64,000 nucleotides of DNA from Streptomyces sp. NBC_01716 (GCF_036248275.1 NZ_CP109181.1:8556001-8620000); one strand, 5' to 3'. Counted from the first letter of the stretch, positions 1 to 8,152 are shown. Translations and numbers: made by a program. Notes: generated by a model from the letters alone, not told the origin.

Positions 1-250
1 CGCGGGTGATCCTGCGGGCTCCGTAAGTCCCGCCGGACTCGGCGTGGGTCTGCTCGATCATGGGCATGAGCTGTTCGTCCCGCAGTCGGCGGGCGGACTT
101 CGGGCGCTTCTTGCGGGCGAAGTACGTCGACGGCGACAGGTCCAGCTCCCGGCAGACGGGATCGACCCCGAGGCCCTTCTCGCGCAGGTGGTCGATCACC
201 TGCTCGGCCTCGTCCGGGGACGGTCGATCTCCTGGGCAAAAAACACCGAA
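1..250 (-). CDS. IS3-family transposase OrfB, N-terminal part only
   Basis: This frame is open to the window edge and overlaps the end of orfA in a different reading phase, as in IS3 elements where OrfAB is made by programmed -1 frameshifting. Readable segments include VIDHLREKGLGVDPVCREL and the HTH-like stretch ending SPSTYFARKKRPKSARR, then TYGARRI, the typical start of the OrfB N-terminal region before the DDE domain. The catalytic domain lies to the left of the window. The family assignment is secure; the exact start is not, because translation probably begins in orfA. Confidence 0.75.
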
Positions 251-507
251 GCGGCCTTCAGAATCTCATTGGCCCGCCTCAACTCGGCGTTCTCCTTGCG
301 GAGTTGCCTGAGTTCGTCGAGTTCGGCCGTACTCAGCCGGTCGTCGCGTTCACCGGCATCCGCCTCGGCCTGGCGGACCCAGCCGCGCAAGGCTTCCTTG
401 TGGATGCCGAGGTCCTTCGCAACGTGCGCGACGGGGCGGCCTGTGGTGCGGACCTCGCGGACCGCCCGCTCACGCAGTTCATCGGGGTATTTCCGTGGTG
501 CTGGCAC
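196..507 (-). CDS. IS3-family transposase OrfA (helix-turn-helix protein)
   Basis: This small basic protein of 103 residues opens with PAPRKYPDELRERAVREV, the usual IS3 OrfA start. A helix-turn-helix follows (VAHVAKDLGIHKEALRGWV) and then a leucine-zipper-like coiled coil (ELDELRQLRKENAELRRANE). It binds the element's ends and is joined to OrfB by frameshifting. I chose the GTG at 507 because GAAGGAG lies about 10 bp upstream; a longer ATG start at 558 is possible. The reading frame is intact, so this copy may be active or recently inserted. Confidence 0.8.
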   Translation of the reverse strand: MPAPRKYPDELRERAVREVRTTGRPVAHVAKDLGIHKEALRGWVRQAEADAGERDDRLSTAELDELRQLRKENAELRRANEILKAASVFFAQEIDRPRTRPSR

Positions 508-576
508 TGATGTGGTTCTCCTTCGCCAGGATCGTAACCCTGACATCAGGGACTCCACGAATCTCAGTGCAGCTCA

Positions 577-977
577 AACCTCCGAGGCAACACCGACGGC
601 CTCAAAGAGCTCATCGAACTGTTCACCTGGCACTTCATCATGAGCCTGCCACAGGGCAAGAAGACCTCCACCGCCCCGCACACCGTTCCCGACCTCGTCC
701 ACTACGCAGTACGCGACAGCCGCCCCATCTCCTACGGCGCCGCATTCGAACAGCCAGTCAAAGCAGCCCCCTCCGGTGGCTACACCACCCCCGCCCGCCA
801 GGTACTTGCCGACTACGCCAGCACCATCAACCGCCTCGTCGGCACCCGCCGGCGTATCGCCCACGGCCACGCCGCCAGCACCCGCTGGCACCGCAACTGG
901 GCACCCGCCACGACTCCTTCGACGACCTCGCCGAAGCCTGCGCCACCGCCGCCCTCACCCCACAGGACCCCCAGTGA
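577..977 (+). pseudogene. cas7e: cas7e (CasC/Cse4) 3' fragment, type I-E Cascade backbone
   Basis: The fragment reads directly out of the IS3 end and carries Cas7e C-terminal signatures: a helix, then MSLPQGKKTSTAPHTVPDLV, a conserved arginine-aspartate pair, and SYGAAFEQPV. The family lines the crRNA as the repeated Cascade backbone subunit. The 5' part is missing, displaced by the IS insertion and lying outside the window. The frame also changes near 895: the end reads LGTRHDSFDDLAEACATAA in another phase and stops at 977, overlapping the cas5e GTG. Insertion and frameshift together indicate loss of function. Confidence 0.8.
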
Positions 978-1768
978 CCACCACCGGCCTGATCCTGCGC
1001 CTGTCCGGGCTCCTGCAGTCCTGGGGAGAACGCGGGGTGTTCCACCACCGCGACACGGCCCCCTTCCCCACCCGCTCCGCCCTGATCGGCATGTTCGCCG
1101 CCGCCCAGGGCCGCACCCGCGAAGAAGCCCTCGCCCCCTATCCGAAGTTCCCGGACACACCGGACCACCGCGACCTGACCTTCACCCTCAGGATCGACCG
1201 CCCCGGCACCCTCTACCGCGACTACCACACCGTGGGAGGCGGCCGCCCGCCCGAGGAGAGCCTGCACACCGCGAAGGGCGGACACCGCCCACCGGCTGGC
1301 TCCACCCTCATCTCTCACCGCGACTACCTCGCCGGCGCCGTCTTCACCGCCGCGGTCCAGGGCCCCGACGCCCTCATCACCCACATCGCCGACACCCTCA
1401 ACCAGCCGCGCTACGCCCCCTTCCTCGGCCGCCGCACCTGCGTTCCCGACGAGCCGCTCGTCCTCGCCCGCACCGACGACCCGCTCACCGAACTCCGCGA
1501 GCGCGTTCCCCTCAGCCTCAGCACACCACCCCGCCCCGGCGCTGACAGCGTCCCCGTCACCTTCGTCTTCGAACACCCGCCTCCCGGCGACAGCACCGCC
1601 TACCCCGACCGGGAATCGGCCGGCGAACCGGTCGACTTCACCACCGCAGGCCGACGCCACCTACCTCGCCCCCTGTGGTTCACCACCGAAGAACTTCCCG
1701 CCCGCCTCTACGCCGGGCCGCGCCCCATCGACGCCCTGGCCGCCTACATGCACGGAACACACCTGTGA
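974..1768 (+). CDS. cas5e: Cas5e (CasD), type I-E Cascade subunit
   Basis: The 264-residue protein starts at a GTG that overlaps the cas7e stop by four bases, the normal translational coupling of this operon. Its N-terminus (GLILRLSGLLQSWGERG, then RDTAPFPTRSALIGMFAAA) is the classic Cas5 RAMP start, followed by the TLYRDYHTVGGG segment and RPYAP/PFLGRR-type motifs of the I-E subfamily (residues about 140-160). Cas5e caps the crRNA 5' handle and contacts Cse1 and Cas7. The frame is intact although both flanking cas genes are broken, so the protein probably has no complete complex to join unless other copies exist. Confidence 0.9.
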   Translation: MTTTGLILRLSGLLQSWGERGVFHHRDTAPFPTRSALIGMFAAAQGRTREEALAPYPKFPDTPDHRDLTFTLRIDRPGTLYRDYHTVGGGRPPEESLHTAKGGHRPPAGSTLISHRDYLAGAVFTAAVQGPDALITHIADTLNQPRYAPFLGRRTCVPDEPLVLARTDDPLTELRERVPLSLSTPPRPGADSVPVTFVFEHPPPGDSTAYPDRESAGEPVDFTTAGRRHLPRPLWFTTEELPARLYAGPRPIDALAAYMHGTHL

Positions 1769-2402
1769 CCACACTGACGCGTATCGTCCTCAACCCCCGC
1801 CACCGCGCGGTCCGCAACGACCTCGCGGACTCCCGCCAGCTGCACAAAACGCTCATGCGCCTGGTCCCCGACAACCTCGGGCCGTCCCCCGCGCCGCCGC
1901 CGGGCTCCTCTACCGCCTCGAACCCGCAGCCGAGCCCGTCGTGTTCGTCCAAACCGCCCACCAACCCGACCTGACCTCCCTGCCCCGGCACTACGCCAGC
2001 GCCCAAAGCCGTGATCTCACCGCCATGTTCACAGGTCTGCAACCCGGCCTCCCCGTGCACTACCGCATCAACGCGGCACCCCTCGCCAGCCGCTCGGCCA
2101 CCGCCGTGCGCGACCCCGTCACCGGCGGCCGCCGTGGCAAGCGCACCCCCCTGGCCGGCGACGACGCACTGGCCTGGTGGCACCGCCGTGCCACCGCGGC
2201 AGGACTCGAGATCATCACCGGCCACGGCACCCCACGGCCCTTCCCCCGCCGCGATCGCAGCACAGGACCGCACTACCGGCTGACCCAGTTCAACGGCACC
2301 GCCCGCATCACCGACCCTCACCTCCTCGCGCACGCACTGACCAACGGCATCGGCAAAGGCAAACCGTACGGCGCAGGCATGCTCTCCCTCGTCCCAGCCT
2401 GA
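1765..2402 (+). pseudogene. cas6e: cas6e (CasE/Cse3) crRNA endonuclease, frameshifted
   Basis: A GTG start overlaps the cas5e stop. The first frame gives TLTRIVLNPRHRAVRNDL with a following HKTLMRLVPD, the Cas6e N-terminal RAMP fold. Near 1890-1910 coding moves to another phase, giving VFVQTAHQPDLTSLP and, at the end, GIGKGKPYGAGMLSLVPA, the glycine-rich loop that closes Cas6e proteins. Cas6e cuts pre-crRNA in the repeat hairpin and stays bound. The frame change should abolish the full-length protein unless it is a sequencing error or is bypassed by slippage. Confidence 0.8.
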
Positions 2403-2429
2403 CCTGCCGAAACCCCCAAGGACCCCCGC

Positions 2430-4010
2430 ATGTCGCAGCCCTTCGGCCCCGACCTCACCGCCCTGCGCGCCCGAGCCGTGCGACGCCTCCTGGCCCTTGA
2501 GCAGCAGCAGAAACTCACCCCCACCCGCATCACCGGCGTCGCCGACGCCTTCGGCGTCGACCCCCGCACCGTCGACCGCTGGCTCGCCAACGCCCGCCTC
2601 AACAACGGCACCTACACCCCAGCAGGCCGCACCCGCTTCGACCTCACCCCCTACATGATCGACGCCGTGGCCCGCTCGCGCGGCAACGCCAACGCCGCCT
2701 GGAGAGAACTCATCGCCGAAGACCAGTTCGACCAGGACCCACCACCCTCCCTGGCCACCTTCCACCGCGCAGCAGCACGGGCCCTGTCACCCGGCCAGCG
2801 CGCCGGCCTGCGCCAGGGAGAAAACGCCCGCCGCCGCTACGACATCTCCGGCGAACGCGAACGCCACTACCGCAACTACGCCTGGGAAACAGACCACGTC
2901 GAAGCAAGCGTCAAAGTGAACATCGACGGCCACATCCGCAAACCCTGGATCACCTGGTTCACCGACTGCTCCACCAGCGCCATCTGCGGCCTGGCCATCA
3001 CCCCCCAACGCCCCAGCCGCGAAGCGGTCCTCCTCGCCACCCGAGACGCCGTACTCATCGACGACGACCACGGCCCCTTCGGCGGCGTCCCCGAACGAGT
3101 CCGCGTCGACGGCGGCAAGGAATTCCTCTGCAACGCCGTCGGAGAAGCCTTCGGACGCATCGGAACCGAACGCATCGCCCTGCCCCCGTTCACCCCCGAA
3201 GGCAAACCCACCGTCGAAGCAGTCAACGGAGCCGTCAAGAAGACCCTGTTCGCCGACATGCCCGGCTACACCCACGCCCCCACGCTCCGCGGCGGCAAAC
3301 CCGTCGACCCCGACCAACCCCTGCTCCGCTTCGAGGAATTCGTCGCCAGGGTCCGCGAATGGGTCCACTGGTGGAACCACGAACACCCCATCAGAAGCCT
3401 CAACGGACAGACCCCCGCCCAAGCCTGGAACGCGGACACCACCCCGATCGAAACCATTCCCCCCGACGACCTCCACACCTACACCCTCGAACGCCACGGC
3501 GCCCCCCTGACCATCAACAACAGCGGGGTGCGCTGGCGCAAGAAGAACTACATCGCCGACTGGATGCACGGCCTCGCCGGAGAAAAGGTCACCCTGCGCT
3601 ACCTGCCCGAACACGACCGCCGTATCGAGCTCTACGATCCCCGCACCCACCGCCACCTCGGCCCCGCCTTCATGGCCAACCAGGCAACCCCCGAACAGAC
3701 CCGCGCCCTCACCCGCGCCCGGCGCCGCGAAGCAGACCGGCTGCGCGCACAACTGAAGAAAGCGGAGAAGAACCGGCGCGTGCGCTACGCCGCCGCCACC
3801 GAGCCCGCCCCGCCCCAGCCCCTCGACGCCCTGCCCGAAGAACAGGCCCTCGAACACCTGCGGGACCTCGACGGCTTCGACCTCACCACCCAAGCCCTGC
3901 CCGGCCACATCCCCCTGCCCGCCCCCGCAGACGAATGGACCCGCCCCCACACCAACCCGCCCACCCCCACACCCGACACGGACACGGACACGGACACGGA
4001 CCAGGCATGA
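2430..4010 (+). CDS. Mu/TnsB-like DDE transposase adjacent to Cascade genes
   Basis: This 526-residue protein begins 27 bp after cas6e on the same strand. An N-terminal helix-turn-helix (ITGVADAFGVDPRTVDRWL, about 32-51) precedes an RNase H-fold integrase core with D155 (WETDHVEA), D227 (RVDGGKEF) and E263 (TVEAVNGAVKK). The D-E spacing is the canonical 35 residues. A Mu-transposase C-terminal beta barrel follows (about 355-430), then a basic helix rich in Arg/Lys and a Pro-rich tail with a repeated Asp-Thr dipeptide. TnsB/TniA/MuA-type proteins join transposon ends to target DNA and normally need an ATPase partner. The catalytic residues are intact. It may belong to a Cascade-guided transposon or be a later neighbour. 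Confidence 0.85.
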   Translation: MSQPFGPDLTALRARAVRRLLALEQQQKLTPTRITGVADAFGVDPRTVDRWLANARLNNGTYTPAGRTRFDLTPYMIDAVARSRGNANAAWRELIAEDQFDQDPPPSLATFHRAAARALSPGQRAGLRQGENARRRYDISGERERHYRNYAWETDHVEASVKVNIDGHIRKPWITWFTDCSTSAICGLAITPQRPSREAVLLATRDAVLIDDDHGPFGGVPERVRVDGGKEFLCNAVGEAFGRIGTERIALPPFTPEGKPTVEAVNGAVKKTLFADMPGYTHAPTLRGGKPVDPDQPLLRFEEFVARVREWVHWWNHEHPIRSLNGQTPAQAWNADTTPIETIPPDDLHTYTLERHGAPLTINNSGVRWRKKNYIADWMHGLAGEKVTLRYLPEHDRRIELYDPRTHRHLGPAFMANQATPEQTRALTRARRREADRLRAQLKKAEKNRRVRYAAATEPAPPQPLDALPEEQALEHLRDLDGFDLTTQALPGHIPLPAPADEWTRPHTNPPTPTPDTDTDTDTDQA

Positions 4011-4119
4011 CCCAACCGCCCACCGCTCCGCAACCACCAGCCAACTCCCACCACCCCACAAAGACCACTACCTCAGCCGCCTCGACCCCACCACCCGCCA
4101 CGTGCCCCGGCACGGATGA
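4007..4119 (+). pseudogene. Possible stump of a TnsC/TniB-like gene
   Basis: An ATG overlaps the transposase stop by four bases (ATGA), suggesting a coupled downstream gene. The first frame gives MTQPPTAPQPPANSHHPTK. A one-base phase change then gives HKDHYLSRLDPTTRHVPRHG and a stop at 4117-4119. Charged N-terminal tails followed by a short conserved helix are common in TnsC/TniB ATPases, which are encoded directly after TnsB. No Walker motifs remain, so the identification rests mainly on position. Confidence 0.35.
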
Positions 4120-4300
4120 GCCTCAAAACGACGGGGCCTCGGGCCGGCCACGCAGGTGGTGCTCGACGCGGTGCTGTTGCCGCGCCGCGCGTACACCGTC
4201 CGCATCATCGGCCGCGCGCTTCTTGATGCGGTCCGTGGACGCCGGTCACTGCACCGTCGCGGGCTGCCGCAGTCGCCGCTCCAGGCAGCTAAGGGGTGCT

Positions 4301-4630
4301 TTAGAGGTCGCTGATGTGTTTGTTTGGCCGTGCGGGGTAGTCGCGGGCGGCCATCCAGACGGTGAGGTCGCGGGCGATGTGATCGATGCTGGTCGCCGTA
4401 ATGACCTGGTGCTCGTTGCGGGCGGTGTCGCGGCGGACGATTTCGTAGCCGCCTTCGTCAGGGACGGCTACTGAGACGAACCAGAGGGGATCGTCCTCGT
4501 CGGGCTGGACGACGACGAAGGTGTTGTCGGAGTCGTTCAGGTCGCTGACCATCATGAACAGCGCGTCCTCGGAGGGATCGTCCACGCGGTCGCCGTTCTC
4601 GCTGTCGGCGCCGTAGTACTGAGCCCCCAT
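4301..4630 (-). CDS. Small acidic protein of unknown function
   Basis: A 109-residue acidic protein (DSENGDRVDDPSEDALF near the N-terminus, VQPDEDDPLWFVSVAV in the middle, and a Trp-rich end with VWMAARDYPARP). The alternating hydrophobic pattern suggests a compact alpha/beta fold. The size, acidity and accessory setting fit an immunity protein, but I cannot match it to a named family and there is no toxin gene beside it. It is transcribed towards the transposase remnant. Confidence 0.55.
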   Translation of the reverse strand: MGAQYYGADSENGDRVDDPSEDALFMMVSDLNDSDNTFVVVQPDEDDPLWFVSVAVPDEGGYEIVRRDTARNEHQVITATSIDHIARDLTVWMAARDYPARPNKHISDL

Positions 4631-4693
4631 CCTTGTTCCTCTCTCACCCTGCCGATCCTGGTCGCGGTCAGCATGGCATGAGGAACCGTCAGT

Positions 4694-4780
4694 TCAGGCC
4701 GGTCGGAGCCATTCACTGATTGCGGCGATCAGGACGGTGGCTTCGAAGCGGACGGAGAGTTTGTCGAAGCGGGGTGGCGA
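4694..4780 (-). pseudogene. IS5-family transposase, C-terminal scrap
   Basis: The minus strand reads RFDKLSVRFEATVLIAAISE and then WLRPA before a stop, the well-known C-terminal end of Streptomyces IS5-group transposases. Nothing upstream continues the gene, so it is a short relic of an older insertion. Confidence 0.65.
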
Positions 4781-4843
4781 CCGCGCGGTTGCGGTCGGGG
4801 AGCCGGGTCACGTCGCCGTGACCCGGCCCCCTCAGAACCGGAC

Positions 4844-5074
4844 GTGCCTGTGGAGGGCTACCGGATCGCTGCCGATGAGACGTTCATCGATGAGCGCACC
4901 ATCGCCCGGCTCTACGGCATCGACGCGGCCATGGCCGAGATGTTCCGCATCCCGTCCCTGAACGTTGTCAAGATCTCCTTCCCGCGCCCCGTCAGCCAAG
5001 GCTCGATCCACGACCGGGACATCCACGCCGGTCAGCACCATGTGCCGCTGGCGAGCCTGTGCCTTCCGCGGTAA
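4844..5074 (+). pseudogene. Fragment resembling the C-terminus of a DUF4387-type protein
   Basis: A 76-codon open stretch reads IARLYGIDAAMAEMFRIPSL, then NVVKISFPRPVSQGS and DRDIHAGQHHVPLASL before the stop. The pattern of a short helix, an N-x-x-K-I-S-x-P-R-P strand and a D-x-H-A-G-Q-x-x-x-P-L ending recalls DUF4387 proteins that accompany AtuA-like proteins. Those are about 100 residues or longer, so the first part is probably missing. It sits between an IS5 scrap and the LacI gene. The family match is from memory only. Confidence 0.35.
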
Positions 5075-5350
5075 CGGCCTTTGCGCGGGAGCAGGTGGGA
5101 GGTAGAAGCGGCCGTGATCACTTACGGGCAGATCTTCCTGCTCTCCCTGGCCGCCCGGGGATTCGACGGCGTCCCGATGACTGGTCCGGGGATCGGGCGG
5201 CGTCCCACTGTTCGCATTGCGGCTCGCCCACGCCGCGGGAGCGCGCGTGATCGCTCCGAGATCGCGGAACTCACCGAACTGCGTCACCCTCGCCATGAAC
5301 TGCGTGCACCTGTTCGGCCAGGCCGCCGCCGCACTCCCGGCTGCGATACG
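5075..5350. other. Intergenic remnant DNA
   Basis: There is no intact gene. One short plus-strand stretch near 5113-5185 reads VITYGQIFLLSLAARGFDGV, which resembles the central helix of a nitroreductase, but it has no continuation on either side. The sequence looks like decayed coding DNA next to the end of the LacI gene. Confidence 0.4.
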
Positions 5351-6376
5351 TCAGCGCCCCTGCTCCCTGGCCCGCGTGCTCTCCCGCACGACCAGTTCGT
5401 ACCCCGCTGTGAGTCGCGTGTGAGGGGCCTCCGCGTCGGCGGTGATCCTGTGCAGCACGGCGTTCACGGCCAGTTCGGCGATCTCCCTCTTGTCCGGCGA
5501 GACGGTGGTCAGTGAGGGGACGCTGTAGCGGGTCTCCTGGATGTCGTCGAAGCCCACGACCGCCAGGTCCTCTGGCACTCGCAGGCCGTGTTCGTAGGCC
5601 GCGCGCACGGCGCCCGAGGCGAGCAGGTCGCTGAAGCAGAAGACGGCGTCCGGAGGGTCGTCCAGAGCGAGCAGGACCCTCATGGCGGCGGCCCCGTCGG
5701 CGCGGGTGAACGCCGCGGTGTCCGGGACCAGTCGGGGGTCGTGCGGGACGCCTGCCTCGTGCAGCGCGGTCAGGAAGCCGTGCATGCGCTGCACTGTCGT
5801 CGCATGGGCCCGGTCCGACGGCTGTCCGATGACTGCGATGCTGCGCCGTCCGAGCTGCAGCAGGTGCTCGGTCGCGTCCCGTGCCGCCGCGGAGTTGTCG
5901 ATCAGGACGTGGTCCGCCGGAATTTTGTACGACTGCTCGCCGAGCAGCACGAGGGGTACGCGGCGCTCGCGGTTGGCGAGCATCGTCTCGTCAAGGTAGA
6001 GCGGACTGAGCAGCACGCCGTCGATGAGCGGGTCGCTGAGCCCGCAGGCGATGCGCAGTTCCTCCGCCGGGTCGCCCCCGGTGTCTTCGATGAGTACGGT
6101 GCAGCCGCGCTTCTTGGCGGCCGCGATGACCTCTGCGGCGAGCTCAGCGAAGTAGGGCGCGACCAGTTCGGGGACGGCCAGCGCGATGATGCCGCTACGG
6201 CCCGTGCGCAGGTGCCGGGCGGAGGCGTTGGGCTGGTAGCCGAGTTCAGCTATGGCACGCAGGACACGGTGCCGGGTCGGTTCCGCGACTCGGGCCTCTC
6301 CTCGTACGACGTTGGAGACCGTCTTGATCGATACGCCCGCGCGCTCGGCGACGTCCTTGAGGCGTGCGCCTGCCAT
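5351..6376 (-). CDS. LacI-family transcriptional regulator of the arabinoside locus
   Basis: The 341-residue protein starts MAGARLKDVAERAGVSIKT, giving a LacI helix-turn-helix at residues about 4-23 with the hinge helix near 45-60. A periplasmic-binding-protein-like effector domain follows (YFAELAAEVIAAAKKRG through VVGFDDIQETRYSVPSL). I chose the ATG at 6376 because the HTH begins four codons later; the open frame extends further upstream without LacI features. It faces away from the sugar transporter operon, and two perfect TACAACGTTGTA palindromes lie between them. It probably represses the transporter and GH51 genes until an arabino-sugar binds. Confidence 0.92.
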   Translation of the reverse strand: MAGARLKDVAERAGVSIKTVSNVVRGEARVAEPTRHRVLRAIAELGYQPNASARHLRTGRSGIIALAVPELVAPYFAELAAEVIAAAKKRGCTVLIEDTGGDPAEELRIACGLSDPLIDGVLLSPLYLDETMLANRERRVPLVLLGEQSYKIPADHVLIDNSAAARDATEHLLQLGRRSIAVIGQPSDRAHATTVQRMHGFLTALHEAGVPHDPRLVPDTAAFTRADGAAAMRVLLALDDPPDAVFCFSDLLASGAVRAAYEHGLRVPEDLAVVGFDDIQETRYSVPSLTTVSPDKREIAELAVNAVLHRITADAEAPHTRLTAGYELVVRESTRAREQGR

Positions 6377-6470
6377 GGCGGCCGCCCTCCCTCCCCGGTT
6401 TCCTTCCGGCCGCCCTCTGCGTCGATGGGTCACGCGAGTCGTCCGGTGCCCTGGCCAGCGTACGCCCAGT

Positions 6471-6482
6471 TCCAACGTTGCA
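6471..6482. promoter_or_regulatory. Weaker LacI-type operator half match
   Basis: The sequence TCCAACGTTGCA shares the CAACGTTG core with the two perfect operators downstream and lies about 95 bp upstream of the LacI start codon. It could serve autoregulation of the regulator. It differs at the outer bases, so binding may be weak. Confidence 0.45.
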
Positions 6483-6582
6483 ATGACTTCGGTTCCGGAG
6501 TGAGCGATATGGACCGTATGTGCCGCTGATCTGACGAACAAGCAGTTCATGCAGAGGTGTTGACGTCGCATTTCCGCGGCGA

Positions 6583-6594
6583 TACAACGTTGTA
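6583..6594. promoter_or_regulatory. LacI-family operator, perfect palindrome copy 1
   Basis: TACAACGTTGTA is a perfect 12-bp palindrome with the central CG typical of LacI operators. It lies between the divergent regulator and the binding-protein gene. An identical copy is centred 56 bp downstream, allowing cooperative binding or looping. Confidence 0.75.
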
Positions 6595-6638
6595 ACTACC
6601 TCTGTCCACCGATCGAACAGGTTTGTTCGGTCGCTCAT

Positions 6639-6650
6639 TACAACGTTGTA
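6639..6650. promoter_or_regulatory. LacI-family operator, perfect palindrome copy 2
   Basis: The second identical TACAACGTTGTA lies 37 bp before the binding-protein start codon, a position that would block transcription of the transport operon. The ribosome-binding sequence GGAAGGA follows at 6672-6678. Confidence 0.75.
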
Positions 6651-6687
6651 CTCGCCCTAGTTTCCTGCCGCGGAAGGACGCGTGCCC

Positions 6688-8055
6688 ATGCGGAACCGAA
6701 CGCCGTACAGCTCCCCGCCTGATCCGTCCCGGCGCCGCCTGCTGCGCGGCACGCTCTCGTTCGGTGCTGTCGCCACCTCCGCAGGGGTTCTTGGCGGGTG
6801 TGACAGCACACTCGTGCAGGGCTTCACCGGCGGGTCGCCCAGTCCGTCACGGTTGAACTTCTGGAACCCCTTCACAGGCGGCGACGGCGAGCGGCTGCTG
6901 GCCATGCAGTCCGCCTACCGGAGCCGGCATCGGGCCACGGACCTGAAGTCGGCGACTTTCGTCTGGGGCAACCCGTACTACACCAAGCTCACCCTGGCGA
7001 CGCTCGGCGACCGGCCCCCGCAGGTCGCCGTGAGCCATCTGTCGAAGGTGCCCACGCTTGCCGAAGCTGGACTGCTCACCGAGATCCAGCCGTCTGATCT
7101 GGCCCGGCACGGACTGACCGAGGACAAGTTCGACCCGCGACCGTGGAAGAAGTCCCAGCTGGACGGGAAGCTGTACGCCATCCCGCTCGACACGCACCCG
7201 TTCGTGCTCTACTTCCGCACCGACATCGCCGAGAAGGCCGGACTGCTCGACAACAAGGGCCGGTTGACGGACGTGGACGGGCCCGACGCCTTCATCGACG
7301 CCCTGCGCGCCGCGAAGGAAGTGACCGGGGCATGGGGCGGCTCAGTCGCCTCGGTCAAGGACGCCTCGACGCAGTTCCGGCTCTTCTGGTCGCTCTACCG
7401 GCAGCTCAGCGGCGGCGATCTCGTTGCCGACCAGGGCAAGAGGGTCGTCATCGACACAGCCGCCGCGGCCGAGGCCCTCGCGTACATCCGTCGGCTCACC
7501 CAGGAGAAGGTCATCCCCACCAGCACGGACGGTCCGGGAGCCATCACGATGCTCACGACCGGCAAGGCCGGCTTCCTGATGGACGGTGTCTGGCAGGTCA
7601 TCACCGTGCAGGGCGCCAAGGTGAAGTTCGACATGCGACCGCTGCCAAGGATCTTCCGCGACGCGCCCTACGCCTGCGCCGCCGACTCGCACGCGCTCGT
7701 CCTGCCCAAAGCCCCCTCCGCCACAGCGCAACGCCTCGACCTCTCCCTGGGGTTCGTCGCCTCTCTCCTGGGATCGAGCGAGCTGTGGGCGGAAGGCGGA
7801 CACATCCCTGCCTGGCTGCCCACCCAACAGTCGAGCGCCTACAAGGCCCTCGAACCGCAGTCGCACTACGCCGCTGCCGCCGAAGGGGCCGCCTACGACC
7901 CGGCTGCCTGGTACGGCGGCGCGGGCAGCACCCTGCAGATCGTCATCGGCGACGCCGTGACCTCCGTGTTCACCGGCGCCACCAGCCCCACGGCCGGAGC
8001 CGCACGGATGCGCCGCGAACTGCGCCAGCTCGCGAGCCGGCCCGCACCCCTGTAG
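6688..8055 (+). CDS. ABC transporter sugar-binding lipoprotein
   Basis: A 455-residue extracellular solute-binding protein of the family-1 sugar type. Its N-terminus has an RRRLLRG twin-arginine-like motif and a hydrophobic stretch ending in the lipobox LGGC (Cys38), so it is probably lipid-anchored outside the membrane. The mature part shows the usual NFWNPFTGGDGE, the AIPLDTHPFVLYF hinge segment and GFLMDGVW. The ATG at 6688 has GGAAGGA nine bases upstream; the GTG at 6682 is too close to it. It leads an operon with two permeases and a GH51 enzyme, so arabino-oligosaccharides are the likely ligand. No ATPase gene is present; a shared MsiK-type ATPase is usual in Streptomyces. Confidence 0.92.
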   Translation: MRNRTPYSSPPDPSRRRLLRGTLSFGAVATSAGVLGGCDSTLVQGFTGGSPSPSRLNFWNPFTGGDGERLLAMQSAYRSRHRATDLKSATFVWGNPYYTKLTLATLGDRPPQVAVSHLSKVPTLAEAGLLTEIQPSDLARHGLTEDKFDPRPWKKSQLDGKLYAIPLDTHPFVLYFRTDIAEKAGLLDNKGRLTDVDGPDAFIDALRAAKEVTGAWGGSVASVKDASTQFRLFWSLYRQLSGGDLVADQGKRVVIDTAAAAEALAYIRRLTQEKVIPTSTDGPGAITMLTTGKAGFLMDGVWQVITVQGAKVKFDMRPLPRIFRDAPYACAADSHALVLPKAPSATAQRLDLSLGFVASLLGSSELWAEGGHIPAWLPTQQSSAYKALEPQSHYAAAAEGAAYDPAAWYGGAGSTLQIVIGDAVTSVFTGATSPTAGAARMRRELRQLASRPAPL

Positions 8056-8152
8056 CCCACCTGTTTCGCAGGCCGCCGAACTGCCCCTGGTACGGCCCTC
8101 ATCGGGCCCCGCACATCGTGAGACTCCGGATGTCCTGACTGAAAGGGCCCCC

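Larger units (their letters stand above)
1..576 (-). mobile_element. IS3-family insertion sequence, cut by the window edge, inserted in cas7e
   Basis: The two transposase frames on the minus strand (orfA and the start of orfB) are those of an IS3-family element. Its orfA-side end is placed at about 576: reading inward on the minus strand it begins TGAGCTGCACTGAGATTC, matching the TG...CA ends usual for IS3 elements. Cas7e-like coding sequence resumes at 577. The other end and any target duplication lie outside the window, so the exact boundary is an inference. Confidence 0.75.

Noticed and set aside
3960..4000. The gacacg tandem repeat as a transposon end or CRISPR-like repeat
   Set aside because: It is an in-frame Asp-Thr repeat inside the transposase C-terminal tail and has no inverted partner.
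2787..4061. A 424-codon antisense frame over the TnsB-like gene
   Set aside because: It is the mirror of a strongly coding frame with clear DDE motifs, and has no start signal or conserved features.
1..4300. A CRISPR repeat-spacer array belonging to the I-E genes
   Set aside because: I scanned the flanks for 28-29 bp direct repeats with even spacing and saw none. Any array must lie outside the window.
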